This document shows positions 8,248 through 16,082 of a DNA stretch of 38,466 nucleotides, one piece after another (position 1 is the first letter of the stretch; every line of letters begins with the position of its first letter). Below the pieces are notes generated by a model. The model was given only the letters and a program-made list of their open reading frames with translations, had not been told where the DNA came from and searched no databases. This stretch comes from an uncultured Spirochaetales bacterium (lineage in GTDB: Bacteria; Spirochaetota; Spirochaetia; Sphaerochaetales; Sphaerochaetaceae): contig CALXRC010000020.1 of assembly GCA_944390865.1 (NCBI GenBank), positions 1 through 38,466 of the forward strand. The letters run 5' to 3'. Both the position numbers and the translations under genes were made by a program.

Positions 8248-10233
8248 TTATTCTGTCCTGACACGGCTCGTGAACCCGACAGGCTCATAAGCAATACCAT
8301 GACCAGTGAAGTACTTTGTAAAGAACTCATAGTAGTTAAGTCTGAGAGACTGTATTCCTGCGCTGAGTCCTTCAATTGCGATAACAAGCACGTTGCCCAG
8401 GATCATGATCAGCACATAGGCAATGATGTTGCCGGTCATCGCCGCCATGTCCTCAAAGGCAGTCATAAGAGAAACGTGGGCAATTCCAAGGCCAGCGACT
8501 CTCATGAACGAAAGCGTATTTGACAGGAAACTTGAAAATATTTCAAGTACCTGGACAAAGAAATCCATCACAGTGTCGGTTATGACAGCTGAAACCTTTT
8601 CCCTGTGTCCTGAGAGTTTTGCCCTGTGACAGGCATAGACAGGCCCCTTTACGATGAGCAGGACAAGACAGATTATGATTCCCGCGTAAAGAAGCGGATT
8701 TGACGGAAGTGATCTGTACCCGGTTCCGACAAAATAGTAGCAGGCATAGATTCCAAGTGCATAAAGGGCACCGCCAACCAGTCCGTTCTTGTCAAATACA
8801 AGCTCAAGATAGCGCTTTTTCCTGAAAAGATTGATCCAGTTGAGGATAAGACCGGTGTATATGACTATAATGCCGAATTTTATCGTTATGCCCAGAATGT
8901 CATAGACACTTGAGACAAGTCCGCCTTCCGCATGCCCGTTGACGACAGCGTGGTAGTTGAACCACAGTGCAGGGAAAAGCGAATAGCCGAAATACGAACC
9001 GAACAGCAGGCCGCCGACCATGCTGGCAGGTCCCAGGAACATCAGCAGGGAACACAGATATCTGCTGATCAGCCCGTCCTTCGCCATCGGATGCTTCTTG
9101 TAATACTGCCCGCCGATGATTCCGATCAGCAGCAGGACAAGGCCCTGCCCCACATCAGCAAACATCAGTGCGAACATCACTATGTATGCGACAGTCGTAA
9201 ACGGAGTAGGATTGACTGAACCGTACTCAGGCGTTCCGTAGTTGCTGACCATGCGGGCAAAAGGAGCAAGAATCCTGGCACTGTCAACAGAGGTCGGTAT
9301 CTTGTCCCTGTCGACTTCGCTGTCATCTGTCCACTCGATTATGCACTTGCCCTTTGAGGCTTCGTAGATGACTGTCTCTATCTCGCCTGCGCGGGAAGCG
9401 GGAACCCAGCCGGAAAAAAGCGTTGTGTTCTTTGTATATGAGAAATAGCTCTCAACATGTTCGCTGAGCTCGCTGACGCGCAGCATGATCCACATCTTTG
9501 ACAGCTGTGCCTCGTCTTTCCTGATCAGCTGGCTGATCTGGAGGACAAGCTGGTCTATTTCCTTCTGATACTCTTCAATCTTCTGCGAGACAAGCGAAGA
9601 GGCAAGAGTCATTGCTGTCTTGCTTCCGTGAGGATTCTCTGTCCAGCCGAACTTGTCCATGACCTCACTGATTCTGGAAGAGTCGCGTCTCAGTGAAAGC
9701 GAAACAAGCCAGCCCTTCTCATCCTGTCCGGTGACAGCACAGTAAGATGAAAGCCGTGCAGCAAGATCTTCAGGCTTTCTGTCCTCGCTTATCTTTCCAT
9801 ACCTCAGATCCAGATAGTCTGTCTTTTTCTCCTTGATGTAGGAAAGCAGCTCAGAATATGCAAGCAGCTTCTGATTGCAGTTCTTCTGCTTGTCCCTCAG
9901 CTCATTTATCTTGCCTGAAAGGCCGTCAAGCAGAGTCCTGCACTCTTCCGCATTGAAGCGTCCGAGAGAATCCACTTCAGCCTTGTTGATCGACGGAAGA
10001 TCAATATTGCCCTGCCTGAGCAGGTTCTCACAGCGTCCCCTGAGATCACTGATTGTTCCCTGCGGAACATCAGCACGATGGCTGGACAGCCTCTGCGCTT
10101 GGTCAGAGTCAAGCTGTGAAATATGGACAAAGTCCATTACCCCCTCTTCCAGCAGAGCCTTGACAACCTTGTCGCTGTAGCCGTCAAGCACTACTGCTGT
10201 AAGCATTTTCATCTTCACAGTAAACAGACTCAA
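8248..10233 (-). CDS. atpI: V-type ATP synthase subunit I
   Basis: The 661-residue stator subunit (eukaryotic subunit a). Residues about 1-320 form the cytoplasmic arm with coiled coils; residues about 340-640 hold about seven or eight transmembrane helices. The conserved arginine facing the rotor ring is in LSFMRVAGLGIAHVS, and the C-terminal LRLNYYEFFTKYFTGHG is also diagnostic. It starts with TTG at 10233, supported by AGGAGG 8 nt upstream, and overlaps the stop of subunit C as TTGA. Later ATGs have no comparable site. Confidence 0.93.
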   Translation of the reverse strand: MSLFTVKMKMLTAVVLDGYSDKVVKALLEEGVMDFVHISQLDSDQAQRLSSHRADVPQGTISDLRGRCENLLRQGNIDLPSINKAEVDSLGRFNAEECRTLLDGLSGKINELRDKQKNCNQKLLAYSELLSYIKEKKTDYLDLRYGKISEDRKPEDLAARLSSYCAVTGQDEKGWLVSLSLRRDSSRISEVMDKFGWTENPHGSKTAMTLASSLVSQKIEEYQKEIDQLVLQISQLIRKDEAQLSKMWIMLRVSELSEHVESYFSYTKNTTLFSGWVPASRAGEIETVIYEASKGKCIIEWTDDSEVDRDKIPTSVDSARILAPFARMVSNYGTPEYGSVNPTPFTTVAYIVMFALMFADVGQGLVLLLIGIIGGQYYKKHPMAKDGLISRYLCSLLMFLGPASMVGGLLFGSYFGYSLFPALWFNYHAVVNGHAEGGLVSSVYDILGITIKFGIIVIYTGLILNWINLFRKKRYLELVFDKNGLVGGALYALGIYACYYFVGTGYRSLPSNPLLYAGIIICLVLLIVKGPVYACHRAKLSGHREKVSAVITDTVMDFFVQVLEIFSSFLSNTLSFMRVAGLGIAHVSLMTAFEDMAAMTGNIIAYVLIMILGNVLVIAIEGLSAGIQSLRLNYYEFFTKYFTGHGIAYEPVGFTSRVRTE

Positions 10234-11321
10234 TTCAGCTCCCTCCTGATTTGTTCCTCACTCCAGCCGTAGTACTTAGCCGAAAGGATGAGCTTGATCC
10301 TGTCATCCTCGATTTTGCATAAGTAGATGTAGCTGAGTATGGTTCCTATAGTGAACGGATCACCAGTCAGGATAGACGTAAATTCCTTTTTCCTCCTGCT
10401 GGCCAGGTAGTTTTCCACTGCAAGTGTCCCGTAGGCAAGCTCGTCATGGCTGACAGACTGCTGTGTACGCAGGTCAAGCTGGCCCAGAAGAGACCCGACT
10501 GCCGGATACCTCCTCTCGATCAGGCTTCTGGCATCTGAGAATGAAAGCTGGCCCTTCTCGATTCTCGGCTCAAGGACTGAATAAAGAGAGCCGTGCGGTA
10601 TGAATACAGCCGGAAGCTTGTCTGAGGCAAATGAATGATAATATCCATAACGGATGAGATTCAGAATGTTTTTCAGATCGACATCCACAAGATAGACTTT
10701 GACCGCGACCTCCCTGTCAGCCTTGTCCAGGTGGCTGACTGCGGCAAACAGCTCGTCATACCAGGAGTGATCCAGCTCAAGCTCAAAGTCAAAAAGTCCT
10801 TCGTTTGCCAGCCGCTGGTCAGTCCATGGCTGGAAGACAGGATAATAGGATGTGTCGCGGAAAACTGCCTTGACATCATCAAAGCTCAGCGCGTTTATGA
10901 TCCTGATCCAGTCTATGTCATTGACAATCCTGTCTTTGTAGATATATGCAGCGCGGTAGCTTATCCTGTGGTTCAGGATGTTTGCGGAATACCACAGCCT
11001 GACAGCGTTCTTTATGTTTTCCCTTTCTGTCTTCTTCAGCAGCACAGAGACAAAAGACGCTGTCCTCTCGTCAAGAGAGCGTATGATGAACTCCTGCAGG
11101 GCTATTTCCCTGGAGAAAAGCTCAAGCTCAACGGCCTGCAGATCTCCGCTCTGCTCATAGACAGTGCTCAGGCTGTCATACTGAGTTCCAGCAGTCAGCC
11201 CAATCGCCTCAGTCAGATTCGGGGCCTTGATCATCGCCTCAATCAGACCTGATGATCTCATGACGCCCAGCTTTGCCTTAAGCTTGGCGTTGATGTAAGA
11301 ATAACGTGAAACGCGGTCCAT
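10230..11321 (-). CDS. atpC: V-type ATP synthase subunit C (AC39 family)
   Basis: A 363-residue funnel-shaped subunit linking the rotor shaft to the proteolipid ring. It is mostly alpha-helical with three repeats of the AC39 type; YSYINAKLKAKLGVMRSSG at the N-terminus and EVAVKVYLVDVDLKNILNLIRY are recognisable. It starts at ATG 11321, overlapping the preceding stop as TGATG. Its place directly before subunit I differs from the commoner order in which C lies between E and F. Confidence 0.85.
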   Translation of the reverse strand: MDRVSRYSYINAKLKAKLGVMRSSGLIEAMIKAPNLTEAIGLTAGTQYDSLSTVYEQSGDLQAVELELFSREIALQEFIIRSLDERTASFVSVLLKKTERENIKNAVRLWYSANILNHRISYRAAYIYKDRIVNDIDWIRIINALSFDDVKAVFRDTSYYPVFQPWTDQRLANEGLFDFELELDHSWYDELFAAVSHLDKADREVAVKVYLVDVDLKNILNLIRYGYYHSFASDKLPAVFIPHGSLYSVLEPRIEKGQLSFSDARSLIERRYPAVGSLLGQLDLRTQQSVSHDELAYGTLAVENYLASRRKKEFTSILTGDPFTIGTILSYIYLCKIEDDRIKLILSAKYYGWSEEQIRRELN

Positions 11322-11656
11322 CAGCTCTCTCCGCCGAACAGAGGAACTGCAGTCACAAGGCGCAGTATCCTGTCAGCTGCCTCGTCCACGAGGGCTTCGT
11401 CAACGCTGATCTGCATCTTTGAAAGCGCATCGCTTTCCTTTTCAATAGCCCTGATCTTCTCCTGAGTCAGAGCAGTCTGGTCATTGACCAGCTGGTCAGA
11501 ATGCCTGCGTTCGTTCTCCTGGCTTTCCTTGACAATTCTTGCTGCCTCGCTCTGCGCTTCAAGCACGATTGAAGAAGCATCTTCCTCAGCTTTATCCCTG
11601 ATGGCCTGAGCCTGATCCTCAACCTGGAGGATTTTATCGATTACTTCGCTTCTCAT
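11321..11656 (-). CDS. V-type ATPase peripheral stalk subunit G/H-like
   Basis: A 111-residue protein that is almost wholly an Ala/Glu/Gln-rich coiled coil (QAQAIRDKAEEDASSIVLEA onward), ending in a short hydrophobic tail. This is how the G/H peripheral-stalk partner of subunit E looks, and it heads the operon as in archaeal and other bacterial A/V-ATPase operons. The ATG at 11656 is preferred to the GTG codons upstream, which form part of its GGTGG ribosome site. Sequence conservation in this family is low, so the call rests mainly on coiled-coil form and position. Confidence 0.75.
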   Translation of the reverse strand: MRSEVIDKILQVEDQAQAIRDKAEEDASSIVLEAQSEAARIVKESQENERRHSDQLVNDQTALTQEKIRAIEKESDALSKMQISVDEALVDEAADRILRLVTAVPLFGGES

Positions 11657-11674
11657 TCTTACCACCACTTATGC

Positions 11675-11703
11675 ATAATCTACACTTGAGGCGGCAGTGT
11701 CAA
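11675..11703 (-). promoter_or_regulatory. V-ATPase operon promoter
   Basis: A perfect -35 TTGACA (11698-11703) is followed after 17 bp by a -10 GATTAT (11675-11680). Start of transcription near 11668 would leave a leader of only about 12 nt before the ATG at 11656. It sits just past the terminator of the usher unit, so the ATPase genes have their own start. Confidence 0.6.
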
Positions 11704-11713
11704 GCTGTCTGAG

Positions 11714-11750
11714 AAAAAAAGAAGATCCAGCCCGCAAGGACTGAATCTTC
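11714..11750 (-). terminator. Intrinsic terminator after usher gene
   Basis: A 13-bp stem (GAAGATTCAGTCC / GGGCTGGATCTTC, two G-T pairs) with loop TTGC is followed by seven T on the minus strand. It lies 12 bp beyond the usher stop codon and separates that unit from the V-ATPase operon. Confidence 0.9.
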
Positions 11751-11761
11751 CCCATCTCTTC

Positions 11762-14700
11762 TCAGAACGCGAAGTCCTGGGATATCTCCTCATCTGTCAG
11801 CGGCGGGAATATCTCATTCCAGAACGTTGAGGAATCAGTAATCCTGACAGGAGCCAGATCAAGCCTTCCCTGATATGGCTCAAGGTAGGCCTCGACAGAA
11901 TCGGCATTGCTGCCCTGGCTGTCAAGCACGAAGTCAGTAAGCCCGCTTCCCTCCTGGCTGAAATCAATTGTTCCGAAATCAACCACACGCAGGGTGTCAT
12001 CTTCAAGAGCATTCACGCTGAAGTGAACCGCATACCATCTGTCATTGTAGCTGACGTCAAAGACATAATCTCCCGGCTCAACTCCTGAAATGATGAAGCG
12101 TCCGTCCTGATCTGCAAACAGATAAAGCGAGACATCATCGACCAGACTTGCATTTCCCGCCTCATCTCTCTCAATCCTGTAGACAGGAGAGCTGAATGTG
12201 TTCTGGATCTCTCCGTCGAAGGTGATGATGCCTGTCACAGTGTATTCATGAGGCACATCAATGCGTATTGAGTAGCCGCTTCTGTTGGAAGGGTTGAGCT
12301 CATAGGCCAGTGTCTGAGTGTCTGCGAACTCATCTTTGCCTGTGACATAGACAACAAGGTTGTTCCGCTGGTAAGAGGACAGCGATGTGTAGACAGAGGT
12401 ACCGAGGAACGAGCGGATTTCCTGGGCGGAACCGGAGTTGGATCTGGCCACCTGCACTGTGGCGCCTGACAGAGAGCCGCGCGGCCTGATCAGCACGAAA
12501 TTGTCTCTCACAGATCTTGAGAAGCCGAATACGCCGCCTGAGAAGAAGCTTGCTGTCGAGAAGGATGCTGAAAGGTTGGTCCTGTTGTAGCGGTCATAGG
12601 AAGAAGCTCTCACGCTGAGTCCGAACAGGTCTCCGCTGTGATACCAGCTTCCGTTGAGTGAATGATCAGCAATGTCGCTGAAATCAAGGCCGGACAGGTT
12701 GACAGAGAAGCTGTCCCTGCTGCCGACGGCAAAGCTGGATGAGATGTTTGACGTGCCTGTGAAGTTTGTTGAGTAGGAAGCACTTGCCCTTCCGCCGAAA
12801 GAAATGCTTGCGGACAGGTAGCCTGTTATCTGCACACCGGCCTCAGTGCTGCTGAAGCCCTGCGACGCAGTGATGCCTCCGGAAATACTGAAGCCCCTGA
12901 ACGGCGTGACGCCGAAGGATGCGCCTGTCCCCCACTGCGGATTGGCAAAGTCATAGTCTTCCCAGACAAGATAGGCAGATGCCGAATAGTTCAGGAATCC
13001 AAGCCTGCCGGAGAAGGACAGACGGAAAGTCAGCTCATCTCCGCTGCCTGCGTTGTAAGTGCTGTTGCCGTATGAGACAGAAGTGCTGAGTCCTCTGAAC
13101 ACAGTCCAGTCAAGAAGGAAGCTGTGATCAAGACGTGCATAGAAATAAGGCAGGGAGTCGCTTCCATCCTCAAGATAGTCAGTATCAAGACGTGTGTCGG
13201 CAGTCAGAGTAGTGGTTCCGAGCACCCAGGCCTTTCTCAGGGCAAGGGACACATCAGCCACAGTTCTCTCCGGCTGGAGGCGGAGGCTGAAGTCAGACAT
13301 CAGAGTCATCTCATCAGTAAGTCCGACGTCCTGATACCAGCTGACGACCACATCGTCAAAATGATAGTCATAGTAATACTGGGGACTGACCCTGAGCAGG
13401 AAGCCTGTCGCCTGATCCTTGTCAGCAGCATCAATCTGGTTTCTTCCTATGCTCACAGAACCGCCGTAAAGAGTCTCGCCTTTTGCCAGCAGCTGCGAGT
13501 CATAAGACATGTTGAAATTCTGATGCCAGGAAACAGAGTCAAGCTGCTCCCTTACCTGCGGATCGTCAAGGTTCATGTCGGGTTCGACATACCTGACAGG
13601 AGTGACGATGACATCAATTTCATTGTAGCCGGTTTCAAATGTGAAGTCCTGCAGTCTGTAATTGCCGGGCTGGAGAGTGCGCCTGAAGATGACTCTTCCA
13701 TTGCGCACTATCTGGACCACAGACTCCTCTGTGATCGTCAGATACTCCCTGTGGCTGTTGTACGGGCTGTCAAGATTTCCATAGCTGTAATTCTTCTCGA
13801 ACTGGATTCCCAGCGGCGTTCCCTGCGGGCTGAGGCCGAAGCCGTAGATATTTCCCCAGCTCAGGCGTATGCCTTCATCTTCAAAGTCGTAGAAGAAGCG
13901 GTAGTTGTTCCAGTTGAAGTAGAACTCGTCATTCCTGACTCCAAGATTGTAATAGAAGTCAAGATTGACAGGTCCGAAAGAAAGATAGTTTGAGGTGCTC
14001 AGGCTGACAGAATAGCTGAACAGATCGCTGTCATGCACCCAGTCAAGGCTTGTATAGAGGTTGTACGAGGTTCTCCAGCTGAAGAAGTTGGGCTCAAGCA
14101 CAGCTGCTCCGGAGAGCGCATAGCTTCTTCTGCTGTAGGAATTGCCAGCAAGGGAAATCACCCTCTCTGGCATGTCCTCGACACTGAAAATCATGTTGAT
14201 GGTGAAGCCGTTCTCGTCGTATTCGACAGTGACGCCGTTTGACTGGAAGTGCTCAATAGAGACATAGTCGCCCTGGACAGATCCTATCAGGCGCTGCCAG
14301 GCCTCATCTGTCAGCAGTCCCGTAAGGTACTGGCTGAGCTGTGAGACATTCATGTACCTTGAACCGCCCTGGAACAGGATTTCAAGGTTTCCCATTGCCT
14401 CGCCGTCAATGTAGTACATGAAGTAATACAGGCCGTCATCATACTGCAGCGTATCCTGCCCCTGCACAAAGAAGGAAGCAAAGAAATCATCATCATAGAC
14501 CGGAGCATCCGAGCCTGTGATAATGATCTGGTCTACACTCGTGAAGGCATCCATCATCTCAGGAGCAGGCGGGACCAAAGCAGGCACAGTGCTCTGGGAA
14601 GCATCAGTGCGCACATCAGGCTCCGGCTCTTGGACATCAGTCTGCCCGGCAGGACTTTCCTGACCTGATGCGGCACTCTGGCCCTGAGAGGGGCCTGCGG

Positions 14701-15052
14701 CGGCCTCAGTCTCTTCTGACTGTCCGTCCTGCACAGCAGGCTGCTGCACGCCGGCATCATGAAGCGGAACTTCTTCTTCCACGTTTTCCGGCGTGACCTG
14801 CGGCATGCCGGAAATTGCAGATTCGTCATCTCTGACAGGTTCTGCGGGACTTTCAGAATCTTCAGATTCAACGCTCTCCCCCTCTTCAGGCACTGTCACT
14901 GTCTGGACAGTCTGGGCTGCCGCAGGCTCCTGCACTGCAGGCAGCTGTCCTGAGAACAGGAAATATGCCACAAAGGAGAGCACACAAATGAAAATGGATA
15001 AAAGCAACGTCAGAAGGAAAACTCTTCCTTTGCGCTTGTCACTGTCCCTCAT
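11762..15052 (-). CDS. Usher-like outer-membrane protein with TonB-like N-terminus
   Basis: A 1096-residue protein resembling fimbrial ushers, which secrete and assemble chaperone-bound pilus subunits. Residues 11-34 are a strongly hydrophobic segment after a charged N-terminus. Residues about 35-168 are a Glu/Pro/Gln-rich low-complexity linker. Residues about 170-470 include the usher N-terminal/plug type sequences (NYRLQDFTFETGYNEIDV is close to the usher consensus). Residues about 500-920 are long runs of alternating Tyr/Ser strands typical of an outer-membrane barrel. Residues about 960-1060 carry a carboxypeptidase-regulatory-like fold (FADQDGRFIISGVEPGDY) as at usher C-termini. Typical ushers are 800-850 residues, so this one is longer, mainly through the N-terminal linker. 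It follows its chaperone by 32 nt; no pilin gene is adjacent. Confidence 0.75.
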   Translation of the reverse strand: MRDSDKRKGRVFLLTLLLSIFICVLSFVAYFLFSGQLPAVQEPAAAQTVQTVTVPEEGESVESEDSESPAEPVRDDESAISGMPQVTPENVEEEVPLHDAGVQQPAVQDGQSEETEAAAGPSQGQSAASGQESPAGQTDVQEPEPDVRTDASQSTVPALVPPAPEMMDAFTSVDQIIITGSDAPVYDDDFFASFFVQGQDTLQYDDGLYYFMYYIDGEAMGNLEILFQGGSRYMNVSQLSQYLTGLLTDEAWQRLIGSVQGDYVSIEHFQSNGVTVEYDENGFTINMIFSVEDMPERVISLAGNSYSRRSYALSGAAVLEPNFFSWRTSYNLYTSLDWVHDSDLFSYSVSLSTSNYLSFGPVNLDFYYNLGVRNDEFYFNWNNYRFFYDFEDEGIRLSWGNIYGFGLSPQGTPLGIQFEKNYSYGNLDSPYNSHREYLTITEESVVQIVRNGRVIFRRTLQPGNYRLQDFTFETGYNEIDVIVTPVRYVEPDMNLDDPQVREQLDSVSWHQNFNMSYDSQLLAKGETLYGGSVSIGRNQIDAADKDQATGFLLRVSPQYYYDYHFDDVVVSWYQDVGLTDEMTLMSDFSLRLQPERTVADVSLALRKAWVLGTTTLTADTRLDTDYLEDGSDSLPYFYARLDHSFLLDWTVFRGLSTSVSYGNSTYNAGSGDELTFRLSFSGRLGFLNYSASAYLVWEDYDFANPQWGTGASFGVTPFRGFSISGGITASQGFSSTEAGVQITGYLSASISFGGRASASYSTNFTGTSNISSSFAVGSRDSFSVNLSGLDFSDIADHSLNGSWYHSGDLFGLSVRASSYDRYNRTNLSASFSTASFFSGGVFGFSRSVRDNFVLIRPRGSLSGATVQVARSNSGSAQEIRSFLGTSVYTSLSSYQRNNLVVYVTGKDEFADTQTLAYELNPSNRSGYSIRIDVPHEYTVTGIITFDGEIQNTFSSPVYRIERDEAGNASLVDDVSLYLFADQDGRFIISGVEPGDYVFDVSYNDRWYAVHFSVNALEDDTLRVVDFGTIDFSQEGSGLTDFVLDSQGSNADSVEAYLEPYQGRLDLAPVRITDSSTFWNEIFPPLTDEEISQDFAF

Positions 15053-15084
15053 TTTCTCTCAACACACCCTTCAGCCAGATCAGT

Positions 15085-15828
15085 CTATTGATTCTGGATA
15101 TCAAAATTATAGCTTATGGAAGCCCTGTATTCAGAACCGGCAGCCAGCCCCTGAGGCATAGGTATGCTCTTCGTCCATGCTGTTCCAGCAAGAATGTTAG
15201 CCCCTGATATTCCGGGAAGGGCATCGCTGCCTGTCAGCGTGACTGTGTTTCCATCCGCATCCTGAAGCGTCAGCTCGCAGTCATAGAGTATCTGATGGAC
15301 ATTTCCGTTGTTGGACAGTGTCACGGACAGCGTTCCGTCTCCGTTGTCGGCCACAGCAGAGACAACAACGTTCTCCTGAATCTGTGAGGGAAGGACATAG
15401 GCGGAGGCCCTGAACACATAAAGGAAATTGAACATGCTGCCGGAAGAGGCTATTCTGCCCTGGGAATAGGGAATCTGTTCAGCCACAATTCTGAAGCTCA
15501 GTTCCCTTGTTACTGTTCTAGGACCCCTGTACTGGACTCTGACAATCTGAGAACTCTGAGGCTGGATCAGTATTCTGGACGGCTGTATGTTGAAATAGCG
15601 GGAAGCATCTGAGTTGACTTCATCGCCATTCTCATCCTGAGTTCTGACAAGTGCGCTGATGACAACAGCAATGATGTCATCGCTGTCATTGGTTACTGTA
15701 AAGGTTCTGGTGGCATTGGCACCTGAAACATCAAAAGTCTGAACCAGAGGCTCAAACTGAAAAGCAAAAGCTGAAACTGCCGCAAAAAGAAACAGCAGAA
15801 CTGCGATAAAAAGCGTTTTATGTCTCAT
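15085..15828 (-). CDS. Periplasmic pilus-assembly chaperone (PapD-like)
   Basis: A 247-residue exported chaperone with two immunoglobulin-like domains. A signal peptide (MRHKTLFIAVLLFLFAAVSA) ends near residue 20-23. Domain 1 (about 24-140) carries the beta-strand signature TRTFTVTNDSDDIIAVVIS and FNIQPSRILIQPQSSQIVRVQYRG; domain 2 (about 150-245) contains LSVTLSNNGNVHQIL. This is the pattern of fimbrial chaperones that donate a strand to pilus subunits. The ATG at 15828 is preferred to upstream in-frame codons because GAGAGG precedes it by 5 nt and the signal peptide begins here. Confidence 0.82.
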   Translation of the reverse strand: MRHKTLFIAVLLFLFAAVSAFAFQFEPLVQTFDVSGANATRTFTVTNDSDDIIAVVISALVRTQDENGDEVNSDASRYFNIQPSRILIQPQSSQIVRVQYRGPRTVTRELSFRIVAEQIPYSQGRIASSGSMFNFLYVFRASAYVLPSQIQENVVVSAVADNGDGTLSVTLSNNGNVHQILYDCELTLQDADGNTVTLTGSDALPGISGANILAGTAWTKSIPMPQGLAAGSEYRASISYNFDIQNQ

Positions 15829-15855
15829 AAGGACCTCTCTTTTTTTGCTTTTGTA

Positions 15856-15885
15856 ATTATACACATTGACAGCTACGTTTTGCAA
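15856..15885 (-). promoter_or_regulatory. Proximal promoter of chaperone-usher unit
   Basis: A perfect -10 TATAAT (15856-15861) lies 18 bp from a -35 TTGCAA (15880-15885). The start point would be near 15849, about 20 nt before the chaperone ATG, a spacing that fits the GAGAGG ribosome site. Confidence 0.55.
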
Positions 15886-15949
15886 TACAAAGAATTGCAT
15901 GAAGAAATGCCATATCAGGCCGTCAGCCGGCAGAATTATAATTACCATG

Positions 15950-15977
15950 AATATAATAAGATAGCGCAGAATGTCAG
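15950..15977 (-). promoter_or_regulatory. Distal promoter of chaperone-usher unit
   Basis: A -35 CTGACA (15972-15977) and a -10 TATATT (15950-15955) are 16 bp apart. It would add a leader of about 115 nt. Together with the proximal promoter it suggests two-step control of the unit. Confidence 0.4.
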
Positions 15978-15997
15978 TGAAAGCGTTTTTTTAATAA

Positions 15998-16013
15998 ATT
16001 ACACTATTGTAAT
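15998..16013. promoter_or_regulatory. Dyad, possible operator
   Basis: ATTACA-CTAT-TGTAAT is a perfect 6-bp inverted repeat with a 4-bp centre, 21 bp upstream of the distal chaperone-usher promoter. The symmetry and position suggest a site for a dimeric regulator. No regulator gene is next to it. Confidence 0.35.
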
Positions 16014-16036
16014 GTCCGTTTTCAGGCCTGTATCCC

Positions 16037-16068
16037 CCTGCCGCGGCCGGCAGAGGCTGCCCGGCAGG
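16037..16068 (-). terminator. GC-rich hairpin after amidohydrolase gene
   Basis: A 7-bp outer stem (CCTGCCG/CGGCAGG) with an inner 5-bp stem (GGCAG/CTGCC) starts about 15 nt past the stop of the hydrolase gene. It lacks a T-run, so it is at best an atypical or factor-assisted terminator. Confidence 0.4.
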
Positions 16069-16082
16069 ATGGAGCCGTTTTC

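Noticed and set aside
10635..11252. 205-codon plus-strand open frame within the V-ATPase C gene
   Set aside because: Antisense shadow of a conserved subunit gene.
13124..13993. 289-codon plus-strand open frame inside the usher gene
   Set aside because: It is the antisense shadow of a well-supported barrel protein; the product has no recognisable domain and no ribosome site.
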